NCBI GenBank assembly: GCA_016720145.1
Contig: JADJXV010000021.1
Location: forward strand, 1 to 16,434
Length of the DNA stretch: 16,434 nt
Origin: Ignavibacteria bacterium
GTDB lineage: Bacteria > Bacteroidota > Ignavibacteria > Kapaibacteriales > UBA961
Direction of reading: 5' to 3'
The notes beneath the pieces were generated by a model, which had not been told where the DNA came from, made no database searches, and worked only from the letters and a program-made list of their open reading frames with translations. Numbering within the stretch: position 1 is the first letter of the stretch; each line of letters begins with the position of its first letter. Of this stretch, positions 7,074 through 15,347 are shown piece after piece. Both the position numbers and the translations under genes were made by a program.

Positions 7074-8309
7074 ATGAAAACAACAACCCTTCTCTTTGTA
7101 TTGTTCATCTGTTCTTGGCAAATTGTAGCCGCCTTCGATAATCTTGACACGGTATGGTTGAAAAAATATACACGCGATATAGTGAAGATGAAATATTCTC
7201 CTGATGACAAATATTTATTGACAACAAATCTTGTCCAAGGTGATGTTATAGCGATGCCTTCGGGTGAACCGTTGCTGTATTTTGGCGGAGTCTCCGCAAT
7301 GGAGTGGAGTAAAGATGGAAAGTGGTTTGTCGCATGGGTTGTAACGGGTACAGGTAATAAATTAGTTCGTTATGAAACAGGAACATGGCGTGCAATCGAT
7401 ACTATTTATCTTCCCACTGGAGATGATGTCAATCATGCGATGTCTCTTGCATCAGATAATAGAACTCTTGCAATAAGTTGGAGTGGCAAAGCAAAAAAGA
7501 CAATTCAATTTTATGATCTTATTGAAAGGAAACTTGTTAAAGAAACAGTAGTTAAATTTGAAGCAATGAATAGTATTTATACACCTGATACCCGTTATAT
7601 AATCTCGCATGGAACAGATTGGCAGGTACGTTTTTTTGACATAGCCGAAGATTCGGTAGTATATACCTATCAATTTGGAAGTGGTTCAGGCTTGTTAGCA
7701 ATGTCAGAGGATGGGAAAACCATAGCATTTTCTACTCATAAAAAGGATATTGCAATAGAAGTAATGGATGTGGCAACCCGCCAAATAAAGGGGCAAATCA
7801 ATGAAAATCCTATACTGTTGACAGGTATCGCTTTAACCACAGGCGGTTCACTACTCGCCGCTGCATTCGGGGAGCTATCAAGTACATATATAAGCGTGTA
7901 TAAAACCAGCGACATGAGTGTTATAGCCCAAGCAACAAACAGCAGTTTTCACTCGGCAGAGTTTTCACATTCAGGACAATATTTACTGTGTAGTGTAAGT
8001 AATTATCTATTTCTCTTCAACCTGCAACCTGTATCAGTCAAAGAGGGTATAGATGACAAAACGCTCGAATCCTATCCCAATCCTGTTCGTGATATTCTGA
8101 CCGTAGAGACAGAGTTCGAATACCCTTGTATCGCCACGGTGAAAATAATCAGCTCAAATGGCGCAGAAGTTCAAGCACAAACTCTCCCTATTGACCATGC
8201 AGGGAGTAATGTATGCAGGATCATGGTGAAAGAGTTGCCATCCGGCAGCTACACAGCAATAATCAGTTCATCGCATCTGCGCCGTACCATCCGTTTCATT
8301 AAATTATAA
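7074..8309 (+). CDS. Secreted beta-propeller-like (WD40-like) protein with T9SS type A sorting domain
   Basis: This 411-residue protein begins with a signal peptide (MKTTTLLFVLFICSWQIVAA, probable cleavage after about residue 20). The middle (about 25-325) has repeated blade-like stretches such as VKMKYSPDDKYLLTT, AMEWSKDGKWFV and SAEFSHSGQYLLCS, which suggest a WD40/PQQ-type propeller. The last 80 residues (from about 332: SYPNPVRDILTVE ... LPSGSYTAIISS) form a type A sorting domain, which sends proteins through the outer membrane by T9SS and is then removed. The start at 7074 is chosen over upstream in-frame codons because it begins the signal peptide and has GGAG at 7062-7065. The next gene starts 14 nt after its stop, so the two form an operon. 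The binding partner is unknown. Confidence 0.88.
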   Translation: MKTTTLLFVLFICSWQIVAAFDNLDTVWLKKYTRDIVKMKYSPDDKYLLTTNLVQGDVIAMPSGEPLLYFGGVSAMEWSKDGKWFVAWVVTGTGNKLVRYETGTWRAIDTIYLPTGDDVNHAMSLASDNRTLAISWSGKAKKTIQFYDLIERKLVKETVVKFEAMNSIYTPDTRYIISHGTDWQVRFFDIAEDSVVYTYQFGSGSGLLAMSEDGKTIAFSTHKKDIAIEVMDVATRQIKGQINENPILLTGIALTTGGSLLAAAFGELSSTYISVYKTSDMSVIAQATNSSFHSAEFSHSGQYLLCSVSNYLFLFNLQPVSVKEGIDDKTLESYPNPVRDILTVETEFEYPCIATVKIISSNGAEVQAQTLPIDHAGSNVCRIMVKELPSGSYTAIISSSHLRRTIRFIKL

Positions 8310-8323
8310 AGGAGAGATATAAC

Positions 8324-10252
8324 ATGAAACTATTTCTTGCTGTCATAATCTTTATTAGCTGTTGTTCTTCTACTTTTAGCCAAGATCTTATTGACCCTCC
8401 TTCCTTACCACATAATTTTAATGATACAAGTGTATATGACCGTAATTTCAACCATTTCATCATCGGTTGGAATTGGGGTGGCCCCGGCAGAAAAATGGAT
8501 GAGGCACTTCACGCTAACTATTACCACATGCAGTATCATCCAGAAAATGGTAGTGGAGATTCTTCATTTACAGATACACTTCATTTTGGGAAAAATGGTC
8601 GTCGTGTTGTGTCAATGTATAACGCAGATAGTCTCATACTTATAGGTCAGCACCCGGATACAAACCAACGTATAAATGGACAATCAATACTGTACAAGCC
8701 AGTACTTACTGTGGATACTTCTCAGTGGTTCATACCACGTCCGTATGACCGAGATGGCTCAGTATTTGGATTTAAGTACAAAAACAAGGGGGTTATTCTC
8801 GACAGTTCTCTGCATTCCAATCCTGATTACGAATATTTTCTTTTACGCAAAGACAGCGTCTCATCGCCGACGGTTGTTCTGGATTCAGTTTGGCTTGATG
8901 ATCAAGTACGGCACTATAATCATAATGCCAAAACATTATCCGCAAAATTCAATCATACCAATGGACGGGAATGGTATATTACGTTTAATGTGAAGCTGAA
9001 AGACACGATACCGGACACGCTTTTAAACCAAACGATTTTAACGCTGAAAATGCCGTATAGAAGAGTACACATCGATACATCTGCCAATCCAGATAGTTCA
9101 ACGTATTCTAACGGCACGATTCGCTTCGACGGTCGCCCACGTATTGTATCGGAAAGTATTATTGACTCGCTTGGTACGTATCGCGGGCAATGGAAAGATT
9201 CCAGTGCAATGAATGATACAGTTATAAATATTACTGGAGCGATGCTCAAGCACCCTTCGAATTTGATTGACAGTATTATTACTCTTTCAGCTTATTTCAT
9301 CTGCAATGGAGTTACTATTGCTGGGCAATTTGTTAAAAATCCACTCCTCGCCCCCGACTGGTTCACCAATCTTTACTATGATTATATTACCAACTTAGGT
9401 GTTCAAATAACCTATCACGGCAAACTTGACATAGGCGTTAATTGGGTACGACTTGAAACACCGAGGGCGCGGGATGTATTTCATGGAAGATTTGACCGAG
9501 AGGTATTGTTTGCCGTTGATACCCTCGCTGCAAATCTTCACCGGAGCAACCGAGCCAATGTTCGTATTCACCGCTTCTATGCCAGCGATGAGATGCACTC
9601 TCCAGAGTGGGGTATCAACCGATACTTCAATATGCTAACCGATACCTTAGCTGCCGTTGAAACAGCGTCAAAATATGCCCGACATTTTTATCATGCAACG
9701 GGATTTCAACAAATTTGGAGTGGTATGACTATTCAAATGTATGCAACGATAGCCGCACCGTATATACGTAAAGCAAGAGCTGATTATCTGAACGGAGGTC
9801 GTTTTATCGAAACATTCTTCTATTGCAACGGCTTTGCAGGAAGCTTCGATTCTGCATTTTCAAGTGCAGGAATATTTGATTCCCTCCAATCTGGTTATGA
9901 AACGGTTCTCGCAGGTCATGATATTACATTGCCTGCTCCTGACCCCGATGTATTTCACAATAATTTTTACTATCCTGATACCAATACAAATTATATACGG
10001 GGTACGCAATATGCTTTTGAGGATATTTTATATCGTTATTATTATCTTTATCCTGCTATGATTTATAGTGAAAAACCATGGTGGGCTAACCAATGGATTG
10101 TCCCAGAAACATGGGGATTTGACAGTACAGTATTCCCTTCGTTTTTTCAGACGATTAATCCCGAATCCGACCGCCTAGCAACAGGTGAAGAAGTAAGGCT
10201 TATAAATGGAAGTTCAATTATTCTCGGAACAAAGGATTTTTGGCATGGGTAA
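8324..10252 (+). CDS. Large secreted protein, fragment 1 (signal peptide and N-terminal body)
   Basis: 642 residues. A signal peptide of about 20 residues is followed by an unassigned body. It stops at TAA 10250-10252 right after a five-T run (10237-10241). Adding one T gives GTKDFLAWVKSTGQ and continues into fragment 2. An internal stretch around FYASDEMHSPEWGINRYF looks conserved in style (acidic pair in an aromatic setting) and could belong to an enzyme-like fold, but this cannot be confirmed from sequence alone. Confidence 0.8.
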   Translation: MKLFLAVIIFISCCSSTFSQDLIDPPSLPHNFNDTSVYDRNFNHFIIGWNWGGPGRKMDEALHANYYHMQYHPENGSGDSSFTDTLHFGKNGRRVVSMYNADSLILIGQHPDTNQRINGQSILYKPVLTVDTSQWFIPRPYDRDGSVFGFKYKNKGVILDSSLHSNPDYEYFLLRKDSVSSPTVVLDSVWLDDQVRHYNHNAKTLSAKFNHTNGREWYITFNVKLKDTIPDTLLNQTILTLKMPYRRVHIDTSANPDSSTYSNGTIRFDGRPRIVSESIIDSLGTYRGQWKDSSAMNDTVINITGAMLKHPSNLIDSIITLSAYFICNGVTIAGQFVKNPLLAPDWFTNLYYDYITNLGVQITYHGKLDIGVNWVRLETPRARDVFHGRFDREVLFAVDTLAANLHRSNRANVRIHRFYASDEMHSPEWGINRYFNMLTDTLAAVETASKYARHFYHATGFQQIWSGMTIQMYATIAAPYIRKARADYLNGGRFIETFFYCNGFAGSFDSAFSSAGIFDSLQSGYETVLAGHDITLPAPDPDVFHNNFYYPDTNTNYIRGTQYAFEDILYRYYYLYPAMIYSEKPWWANQWIVPETWGFDSTVFPSFFQTINPESDRLATGEEVRLINGSSIILGTKDFWHG

Positions 10253-10455
10253 AGTCAACAGGACAGAATCTTGATCATCCAGATAAGCCTTATGCTTGGA
10301 TAGGTTATCAACCGCATGATACAGTACTTAGAACTGCTCCTGAAATTGGCAAAAATTATTTACGATCGTTAGCTCTCGGTGGAGATTTTATACGTCCCGG
10401 TACGGATGCAAATTCAATATTCAATCATTATACACCGGGAAGTTACCGTTTTTGA
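10240..10455 (+). CDS. Large secreted protein, fragment 2
   Basis: A 71-residue frame (AWVKSTGQNLDHPDKPYAW ... FNHYTPGSY) that links fragments 1 and 3. It has no start signal of its own. It ends just after the five-T run at 10449-10453, where removing one T gives SYRFDIMGIDST and passes into fragment 3. Confidence 0.7.
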   Translation: MAWVKSTGQNLDHPDKPYAWIGYQPHDTVLRTAPEIGKNYLRSLALGGDFIRPGTDANSIFNHYTPGSYRF

Positions 10456-11026
10456 TATAATGGGAATTGATTCAACTCGAATGTACTTAGGTTTGCGTTC
10501 ACTTCGTATGGAGATGGCTAAAACTAACACATGGATTAAAGAAAACGACACCGAGCTTATGCGGCTTCAGTTGCAGAGCTGGTATGGCAAGGGATTCGTG
10601 AAACTATACTCCCAGCATCCTGACTATTCACTAAGTGAGGATATTTTAAAGAAGTATATAAATTATGATAGCGTCAAGGTTCGTAAACTATTTCTCCATT
10701 CACCTGGTTCTGTTACTTCTAATGATACTGTTTATGAGCATACTGATTCTACGTTTTACGACATCACTCTTTTGAGAGACAAAGATCGTACAATGGACTC
10801 TATTGTATATATAGGTATTACTAATCGTCGAACCGACCCTTTGATTTATTTCAATGATACTTCGGCTGCTGCTTGGTACATGAAGTTTTACCCGACGGAC
10901 GAGCTTGATTCTTTGGTAACATCTGCTGATTCTTCGGAGTTTCAACAATTATGGTGGCGTCGCCTCGGATGTAGAAAGATAACCCTTCCGTTTGATTACA
11001 AAGATGCCGACAAGCACTACGCTCTG
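10454..11026 (+). CDS. Large secreted protein, fragment 3
   Basis: About 190 residues in the same frame as fragment 1, from DIMGIDSTRMYLGLRSL to DYKDADKHYAL. The frame stays open to 11179, but after about 11026 the coding signal moves to another frame: adding one G gives LAQNKELGAHDSVLAALAP. No domain is recognised. Confidence 0.7.
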
Positions 11027-13350
11027 CTCAAAATAAAGAGCTTGGCGCGCATGATTCGGTATTGGCAGCCCTTGCTCCGTATAGAAAAAACCCTTATTTA
11101 TATAAAACGATTGATACGGTTATTGGTCAGGACAGAGGACTTGATATTACTCTCTTGCCTGGTGAATTCAAAATCTTGAAAGTAGAGATTCTCCGTTCTA
11201 ATGATGTAGCAGGAGAGCTTGCCCACAGCAATCAAACCAAGCTCACGGCACATGCTCTCATGCGCCGAGAAAATGGAACCGGTCCGTGGATTGAAAGTGA
11301 TACTATCGTGCAATATATGACGTACCATAAGCAGATACCGGGTAACGATACAGGTTGGACTGGTGTTTATTTTAGAAAGAGTAAACCTGCAAGTAAAAAG
11401 ATGAATACTGCTGCTCCCCAATGGGAAGAAGAATATTTACTTTCGGACAGCCTATTTCATACAGCAAGATGGAATACTCATGATACATGTGCATATCCAA
11501 GTATTGTAACACGTTTTGATTCGGTTAGCTTAGAGTATAGATCACATGTTGTATTTGCTTGTAATGTAGATACACTGTTTGGTAAAAGTTATGACCAACA
11601 ATACATTTTTGAATCTGTTGTGCGTGTGTCAGAAGATACTGCTATGGTTAGAGCCAAAACAGGCTGTAAGGAATTTGGACGTGTAATGGATTCAGTAAGT
11701 AATAGAAATATGAGAGATTGGGGAACCCCAATGGTCAATGCCTCTGATACCGCAAATTTTTATTGTTGGGCTGACCCTGATATTGGGATAATTGCCGGTT
11801 GGAAAAAGCCGGACTCTATTCCTGTTCCTCTGGTGACACAAATTGGAATTCATTGGACAGACTTGACAAATGTCGATTGTCATATTATAAATGCTCAACA
11901 TCCATCAATGAATGCGTATAGCAGGTACATCGAAGGTGAAGGTGAAAGTGACTGTGCTTTAGTATGGCAAGAAAAAAATGACTGTACAGTTGCGATCGAA
12001 CATATCTTCTATACTCGGCTACGCATAGAAAATGGACAAATAGTTCATGGACTTTCACCGCACTATGGTGCTGATCCTATGGTAGGTGGAGTATTCAATA
12101 CAGATTCCTCCATAGTTTGTATGAGTACCACAAATGTGGACATATTAGATTCTGTATCAGCATCTCATAAATATCCAGTTGTTTATCGTGAATTGTTCAA
12201 TGCAGATAGCGATACTTTGGTGTGTAATTTTAATACTTGGTATCCCGGGCATTTTCCTACAGATGTCCGGTTTGATGGAGTCTTTTGGCAATATGAAAAA
12301 TTAGTAACACCAGATACGAATCCGATTCCGATTCCATTAACCAATATTAGTGTACGTTGGATATGGCAAAGAGATACTGTAATAAGTGGTGGATTTGTTC
12401 CCGATACGATACGCCTTGGTTGGATCGGAATTCTTTGGTCTCACCAAGAATCTTCAGTACTCGACCAACCTGTAGTGTCAGCCGGAGAAGCTTACTATTA
12501 CCCAACAACTGAGAATTGGTCAGGATGTGTAAATTATAGTGATAGAGTCATGAATTTGAACTTCCGTTGGCGACCGATGTACATTGAGAAAACTCCTTTA
12601 ACTTGGAATCATTGGATTTATGATTCATTAGCAGAAATTCTACATTTACCACAGACTCATCAATATCCTCACGCTCCGTATATTCCTATCAGTATTGTGG
12701 ATAAGGGATATTTATCGAATGCTCACTTAGCAGAGCGTGGTACTCTACAAATAAATGATTGGCAGCGTAATCATAGGATTTACAACAAACGTTCGGGTCC
12801 GGAAACCACACCGGAACCGCCACCTCCTATTCGTACTTCCGGTCAATACTTCTTCAAAACGGCAGGTGAAGAAACTATTGCAAGACAGATCCATAGCTTT
12901 GGTGATGACTTGTCAAGTTTTGGTATTGCTATGGTAGAGGTGAGAGATAAAGAATATCCAATTGTCCACAAGCCGTCCACAATACCGTATCCCATACTTA
13001 TAGCACCTGATACTCTATCCACTAACTGGTTTACGGTAGATTATTTTGAAGAATTACGGTTGATAACAGCAGGTAATGCTCCTGAAAAACTTAACGCATT
13101 TCTCGAGCGCCGTAGTGATGGAGCTGTATGGGAGGTTACATGTAATAGTGGCGAGCAAATGAAGCTTTCTGATGAACAAATTGACTTGTATGATGGCAAC
13201 AATGATGAGTACAGATTTAGAGTTTACAGTCATGAGGGTGCATCGTATCGACCTGAGACTGCAATTACAAGTGAGAATGAAGTTTCAAGCTTTAAGAGTA
13301 GTCAGTTGACCAATAAATCTATAAACTTAGGTGGTGTATTCAAAAGATAA
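11027..13350 (+). CDS. Large secreted protein, fragment 4 (main C-terminal body)
   Basis: About 773 residues, running from AQNKELGAHDSVLAALAPYRKNPY to NLGGVFKR. It includes beta-rich, Trp- and Asp-rich stretches (IGIHWTDLTNVDCH, VRFDGVFWQYEK) and a proline spacer (TTPEPPPPIRTSGQ) around 12800. These resemble exported modular proteins, but no family is assigned. The frame ends at TAA 13348-13350, about 15 nt beyond the shift into the sorting-domain frame. Confidence 0.75.
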
Positions 13351-13600
13351 TGCAATTTCCGTTTTTCCAAATCCAGCTAAGGAATACGTGACAATTCAAG
13401 TACAAAAGAATATAGGGAATCGTGTTTCTGTACGAATTGTGTCTGCACTCGGAACTGAAATAGCCAAACATACAATAAATAATTATGCTGTTTGGAATAT
13501 CTCTACGAACTCTCTTCCTTCTGGGATGTATTCTGTCATTGCACATGCCGTTGAAACAGGAAAGCTACTTGGTGTTACCAATTTCGTGATTGTTAGATAA
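13331..13600 (+). CDS. Large secreted protein, fragment 5 (T9SS type A sorting domain)
   Basis: An 89-residue frame carrying a typical T9SS type A sorting domain: AISVFPNPAKEYVTIQV, a central VRIVSALGTEI strand and the NSLPSGMYSVIA signature, ending in basic FVIVR. This is the export tag of the large protein and is not expected to be made alone. Dropping one G near 13331-13334 joins it to fragment 4 as NLGVYSKDNAISV. Confidence 0.88.
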   Translation: MVYSKDNAISVFPNPAKEYVTIQVQKNIGNRVSVRIVSALGTEIAKHTINNYAVWNISTNSLPSGMYSVIAHAVETGKLLGVTNFVIVR

Positions 13601-13606
13601 TAAAAA

Positions 13607-13672
13607 GTATTGATTCTGATGTAATCTCAATTTGTAAGATATGATTTCTTGTAATCTTACGGGATTCAATAC
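13607..13672. terminator. Nested stem-loop after the large secreted-protein gene
   Basis: GTATTGA (13607-13613) pairs with TCAATAC (13666-13672), and inside it GTAAGAT (13634-13640) pairs with ATCTTAC (13654-13660). It begins 7 nt after the stop codon. No T-run follows, so it may be a 3' protective structure rather than an intrinsic terminator. Confidence 0.4.
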
Positions 13673-13825
13673 AACAACAATACAGTTTCATCCAGAAAAA
13701 TAGTCTATTATTGATTGTAGTTGAATGTTTCCAAACAATTTTTTTCTAATAGTACACAGAATGAACCGGTTCTGAGGCATAAAATAATTGATTTTATCGA
13801 AAACATGGTTGGTAATGATGGTTTC

Positions 13826-13865
13826 CATAAAAAAAGTGCTTAAATTCACGAAATTTAGGCACTTT
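13826..13865 (-). terminator. Stem-loop with T-run on the minus strand
   Basis: AAAGTGCTTAAATT (13833-13846) pairs with AATTTAGGCACTTT (13852-13865) over 14 positions with one G-T pair and a 5-nt loop. Read on the minus strand, the stem is followed by an unbroken T-run (the A-run at 13829-13835), so it would best stop transcription coming from the restriction locus. It can also act weakly on the plus strand. Confidence 0.7.
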
Positions 13866-13905
13866 ATCTATTGAAATAGGTCGATTTTGCCACTTACCAC
13901 AAAAA

Positions 13906-13970
13906 CGGTCAAAAATGCCAGTCAAAAACCAGTCAAATATACTGAATTCAAACTATGATTGTCAGTCAAT
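13906..13970 (+). repeat. Cluster of CAGTCAA-like short repeats
   Basis: CGGTCAAAAA (13906), CCAGTCAAA (13918 and 13929) and CAGTCAAT (13963) all share GTCAA. The first three are 11-13 bp apart, near one helical turn. They may be protein-binding sites; chance in AT-rich DNA is possible. Confidence 0.4.
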
Positions 13971-14504
13971 TGTACTAAAATTATCCGTTTTGCATCGAAA
14001 AAACACCCCAATTTGACCTATTTTCACCCAAATATTTGGATTTTGAAGTTTTTTTTCACTTTTTCGTGCATAAATTATATTTTTCAGGAGGAAATAGGAG
14101 ATAAATTCAGCGAAAATGTTGTTAAATTATATTTTTCGGTACTTGATTTTGGTTTTGAGTGAAATATAACTATCCACGATCAATTTATTGCGAACAGAAT
14201 CAGTAAATTTTGAGATAATTTGAATCAAATCTCTAAAAATTGCAAATTTCATCGTTCAAACTCAGTACGATTGAACACCAAAGTTGAAAATTTGGGATAC
14301 GGAGTGAAAATATTGTGTAAAATTTGGATAACTTTTTAGATATTGCCGGAAATAGTACCAATAATTTGAATTGTTGTGAAAATTTGTACTCATTTTAAGT
14401 GGATTTCAACATAGATTACTCAATTTGCTAAAAAATATAGCCCATATGTTGAAAAGTGAACAAATTGGCTTAAGCAAAACATGATTTTGCACATTCCTTT
14501 CAAA

Positions 14505-14572
14505 GTAAACCACCCATTACGGTAATGTGTACCACCCATTACGGTAAAAGTGTACAACCCATTACGGTAAAA
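14505..14572. repeat. Three-copy 22-23-bp tandem repeat
   Basis: Units at 14505-14526, 14527-14549 and 14550-14572 share the exact 13-mer CCCATTACGGTAA (starting at 14513, 14535 and 14558) and a preceding GTA-rich lead. Each core contains the near-palindrome TTACGGTAA. A degenerate fourth start follows (GTTACCAATCAATTC). The array is about 80 nt past the end of the metallopeptidase gene on the other strand and is not part of a gene. Iteron-like protein binding or a site-specific insertion boundary are both possible. Confidence 0.85.
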
Positions 14573-14651
14573 GTTACCAATCAATTCTGTGAGATACCCA
14601 ATCAGCCATTTCACCTACACTCAATGAGTGGAAATAGAAGTATTACATTCA

Positions 14652-15347
14652 CTACGCGAGCAACTTCTCCAATTTCATTTTCCATTTTGACCAAGTAGGC
14701 ATCTCCTTGGTTTGTAAGTCCAGAAACTTTTGTGTGTGGTCGTGATGAACCAGATGACAGAGCTCGTGTATGATCACGTATTCAATACAACCTCTCGGAG
14801 CTTTTATCAATTCAGGATTGAGGATAATCTTTCCTCGTGGTGTACAACTTCCCCAACGTGTTGGCATGGCTCGTAACACAATAGAACTAGGCTCTACTTT
14901 GTACTTCTTAAATTCTTCTATCAATGGCTCGGCAAGAGCATGAAATTTGCGCTTTGCATTCTGTAAATACCATTCGACAACTAATTCCTTTACTCTCAGC
15001 TTATCATTTGTAGCCACTTCGATAAACTTACCCTTTAGCTTTACCGATTCTCCCGCACCTTCTACGACCTTTAACCTATACTGTTTGCCGAGATACAAAT
15101 GTGACTCACCATTCACAAATTGTCGTGCTGTGGTTTTGGGATAGAACGTGAGGAAAAAGCTCTGCTGCTTGATGATCCACGGCGCTTTCTTACGAATTAT
15201 CCCTTCAATTTTTTCAAACGGAGTATCCATCGGAGCTTTTACCACTACTTCTAAGTCAGGAGTAACAGAGATACCCAAAGTTTTTCGTGCTGAATACTCC
15301 ATACGGAATTCTATCCTTTTTGAGCCAAACATCATGGATTCTATCAT
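14652..15347 (-). CDS. YgjP-like zinc metallopeptidase (M48/DUF45 family)
   Basis: This 231-residue protein is of the YgjP type. It has an N-terminal beta-rich part (about 10-110), the conserved RWGSC motif at 164-168 and the zinc-binding motif HELCH at 194-198. A third ligand is H204 in HHDHTQKF. It has no signal peptide and is expected in the cytoplasm. Genes of this family often sit beside hsdR in type I restriction loci, but their role there is not settled. The ATG at 15347 overlaps the stop of hsdR (ATGA), so the two are translationally coupled in one operon. All catalytic residues are present. Peptidase activity is inferred from the motif only. Confidence 0.93.
   Translation of the reverse strand: MIESMMFGSKRIEFRMEYSARKTLGISVTPDLEVVVKAPMDTPFEKIEGIIRKKAPWIIKQQSFFLTFYPKTTARQFVNGESHLYLGKQYRLKVVEGAGESVKLKGKFIEVATNDKLRVKELVVEWYLQNAKRKFHALAEPLIEEFKKYKVEPSSIVLRAMPTRWGSCTPRGKIILNPELIKAPRGCIEYVIIHELCHLVHHDHTQKFLDLQTKEMPTWSKWKMKLEKLLA

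Larger units (their letters stand above)
8324..13600 (+). pseudogene. Large secreted T9SS protein gene interrupted by four frameshifts
   Basis: Five consecutive frames together form one gene. The first begins with a signal peptide (MKLFLAVIIFISCCSSTFSQ) and the last ends with a T9SS type A sorting domain. The apparent changes are a missing T in the T-run at 10237-10241, an extra T in the run at 10449-10453, a missing base (probably G) near 11026, and an extra G near 13331-13334. They cancel out, so repair gives 1758 residues. AAGGAG lies 9 nt before the ATG at 8324. The body is rich in aromatic residues, Asp, Ser and Thr, as is common in exported proteins, but no known domain was recognised. 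Exported and surface-anchored or released is the only supported role. The frame breaks may be assembly errors or real decay. Confidence 0.85.
13601..14651. other. Gene-poor 1-kb region between the secreted-protein operon and the restriction locus
   Basis: No convincing gene is present on either strand. It contains a nested stem-loop directly after the secreted-protein gene, a stem-loop at 13833-13865, a cluster of GTCAA-containing repeats at 13906-13970, and a 15-bp direct repeat (TAAATTATATTTTTC at 14071 and 14123). It also holds a 10-bp inverted repeat (TTTCAACATA 14404-14413 against 14445-14454) and the tandem repeat at 14505-14572. Most of it is strongly AT-rich. It may hold an unannotated RNA, a decayed gene or an element boundary. 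Confidence 0.6.

Noticed and set aside
13959..14162. 67-residue frame, and the strong AGGAGG at 14086-14091
   Set aside because: The frame has no protein pattern and no start near the AGGAGG; the next ATG (14116) is 24 nt away and opens only 17 codons.
14505..14572. CRISPR array
   Set aside because: The units are contiguous with no distinct spacers, and no cas genes are present.
14420..14614. 64-residue minus-strand frame over the tandem repeats
   Set aside because: Repeat units of 22-23 bp shift the frame and the residues show no consistent repeat, so it is not a coding repeat.
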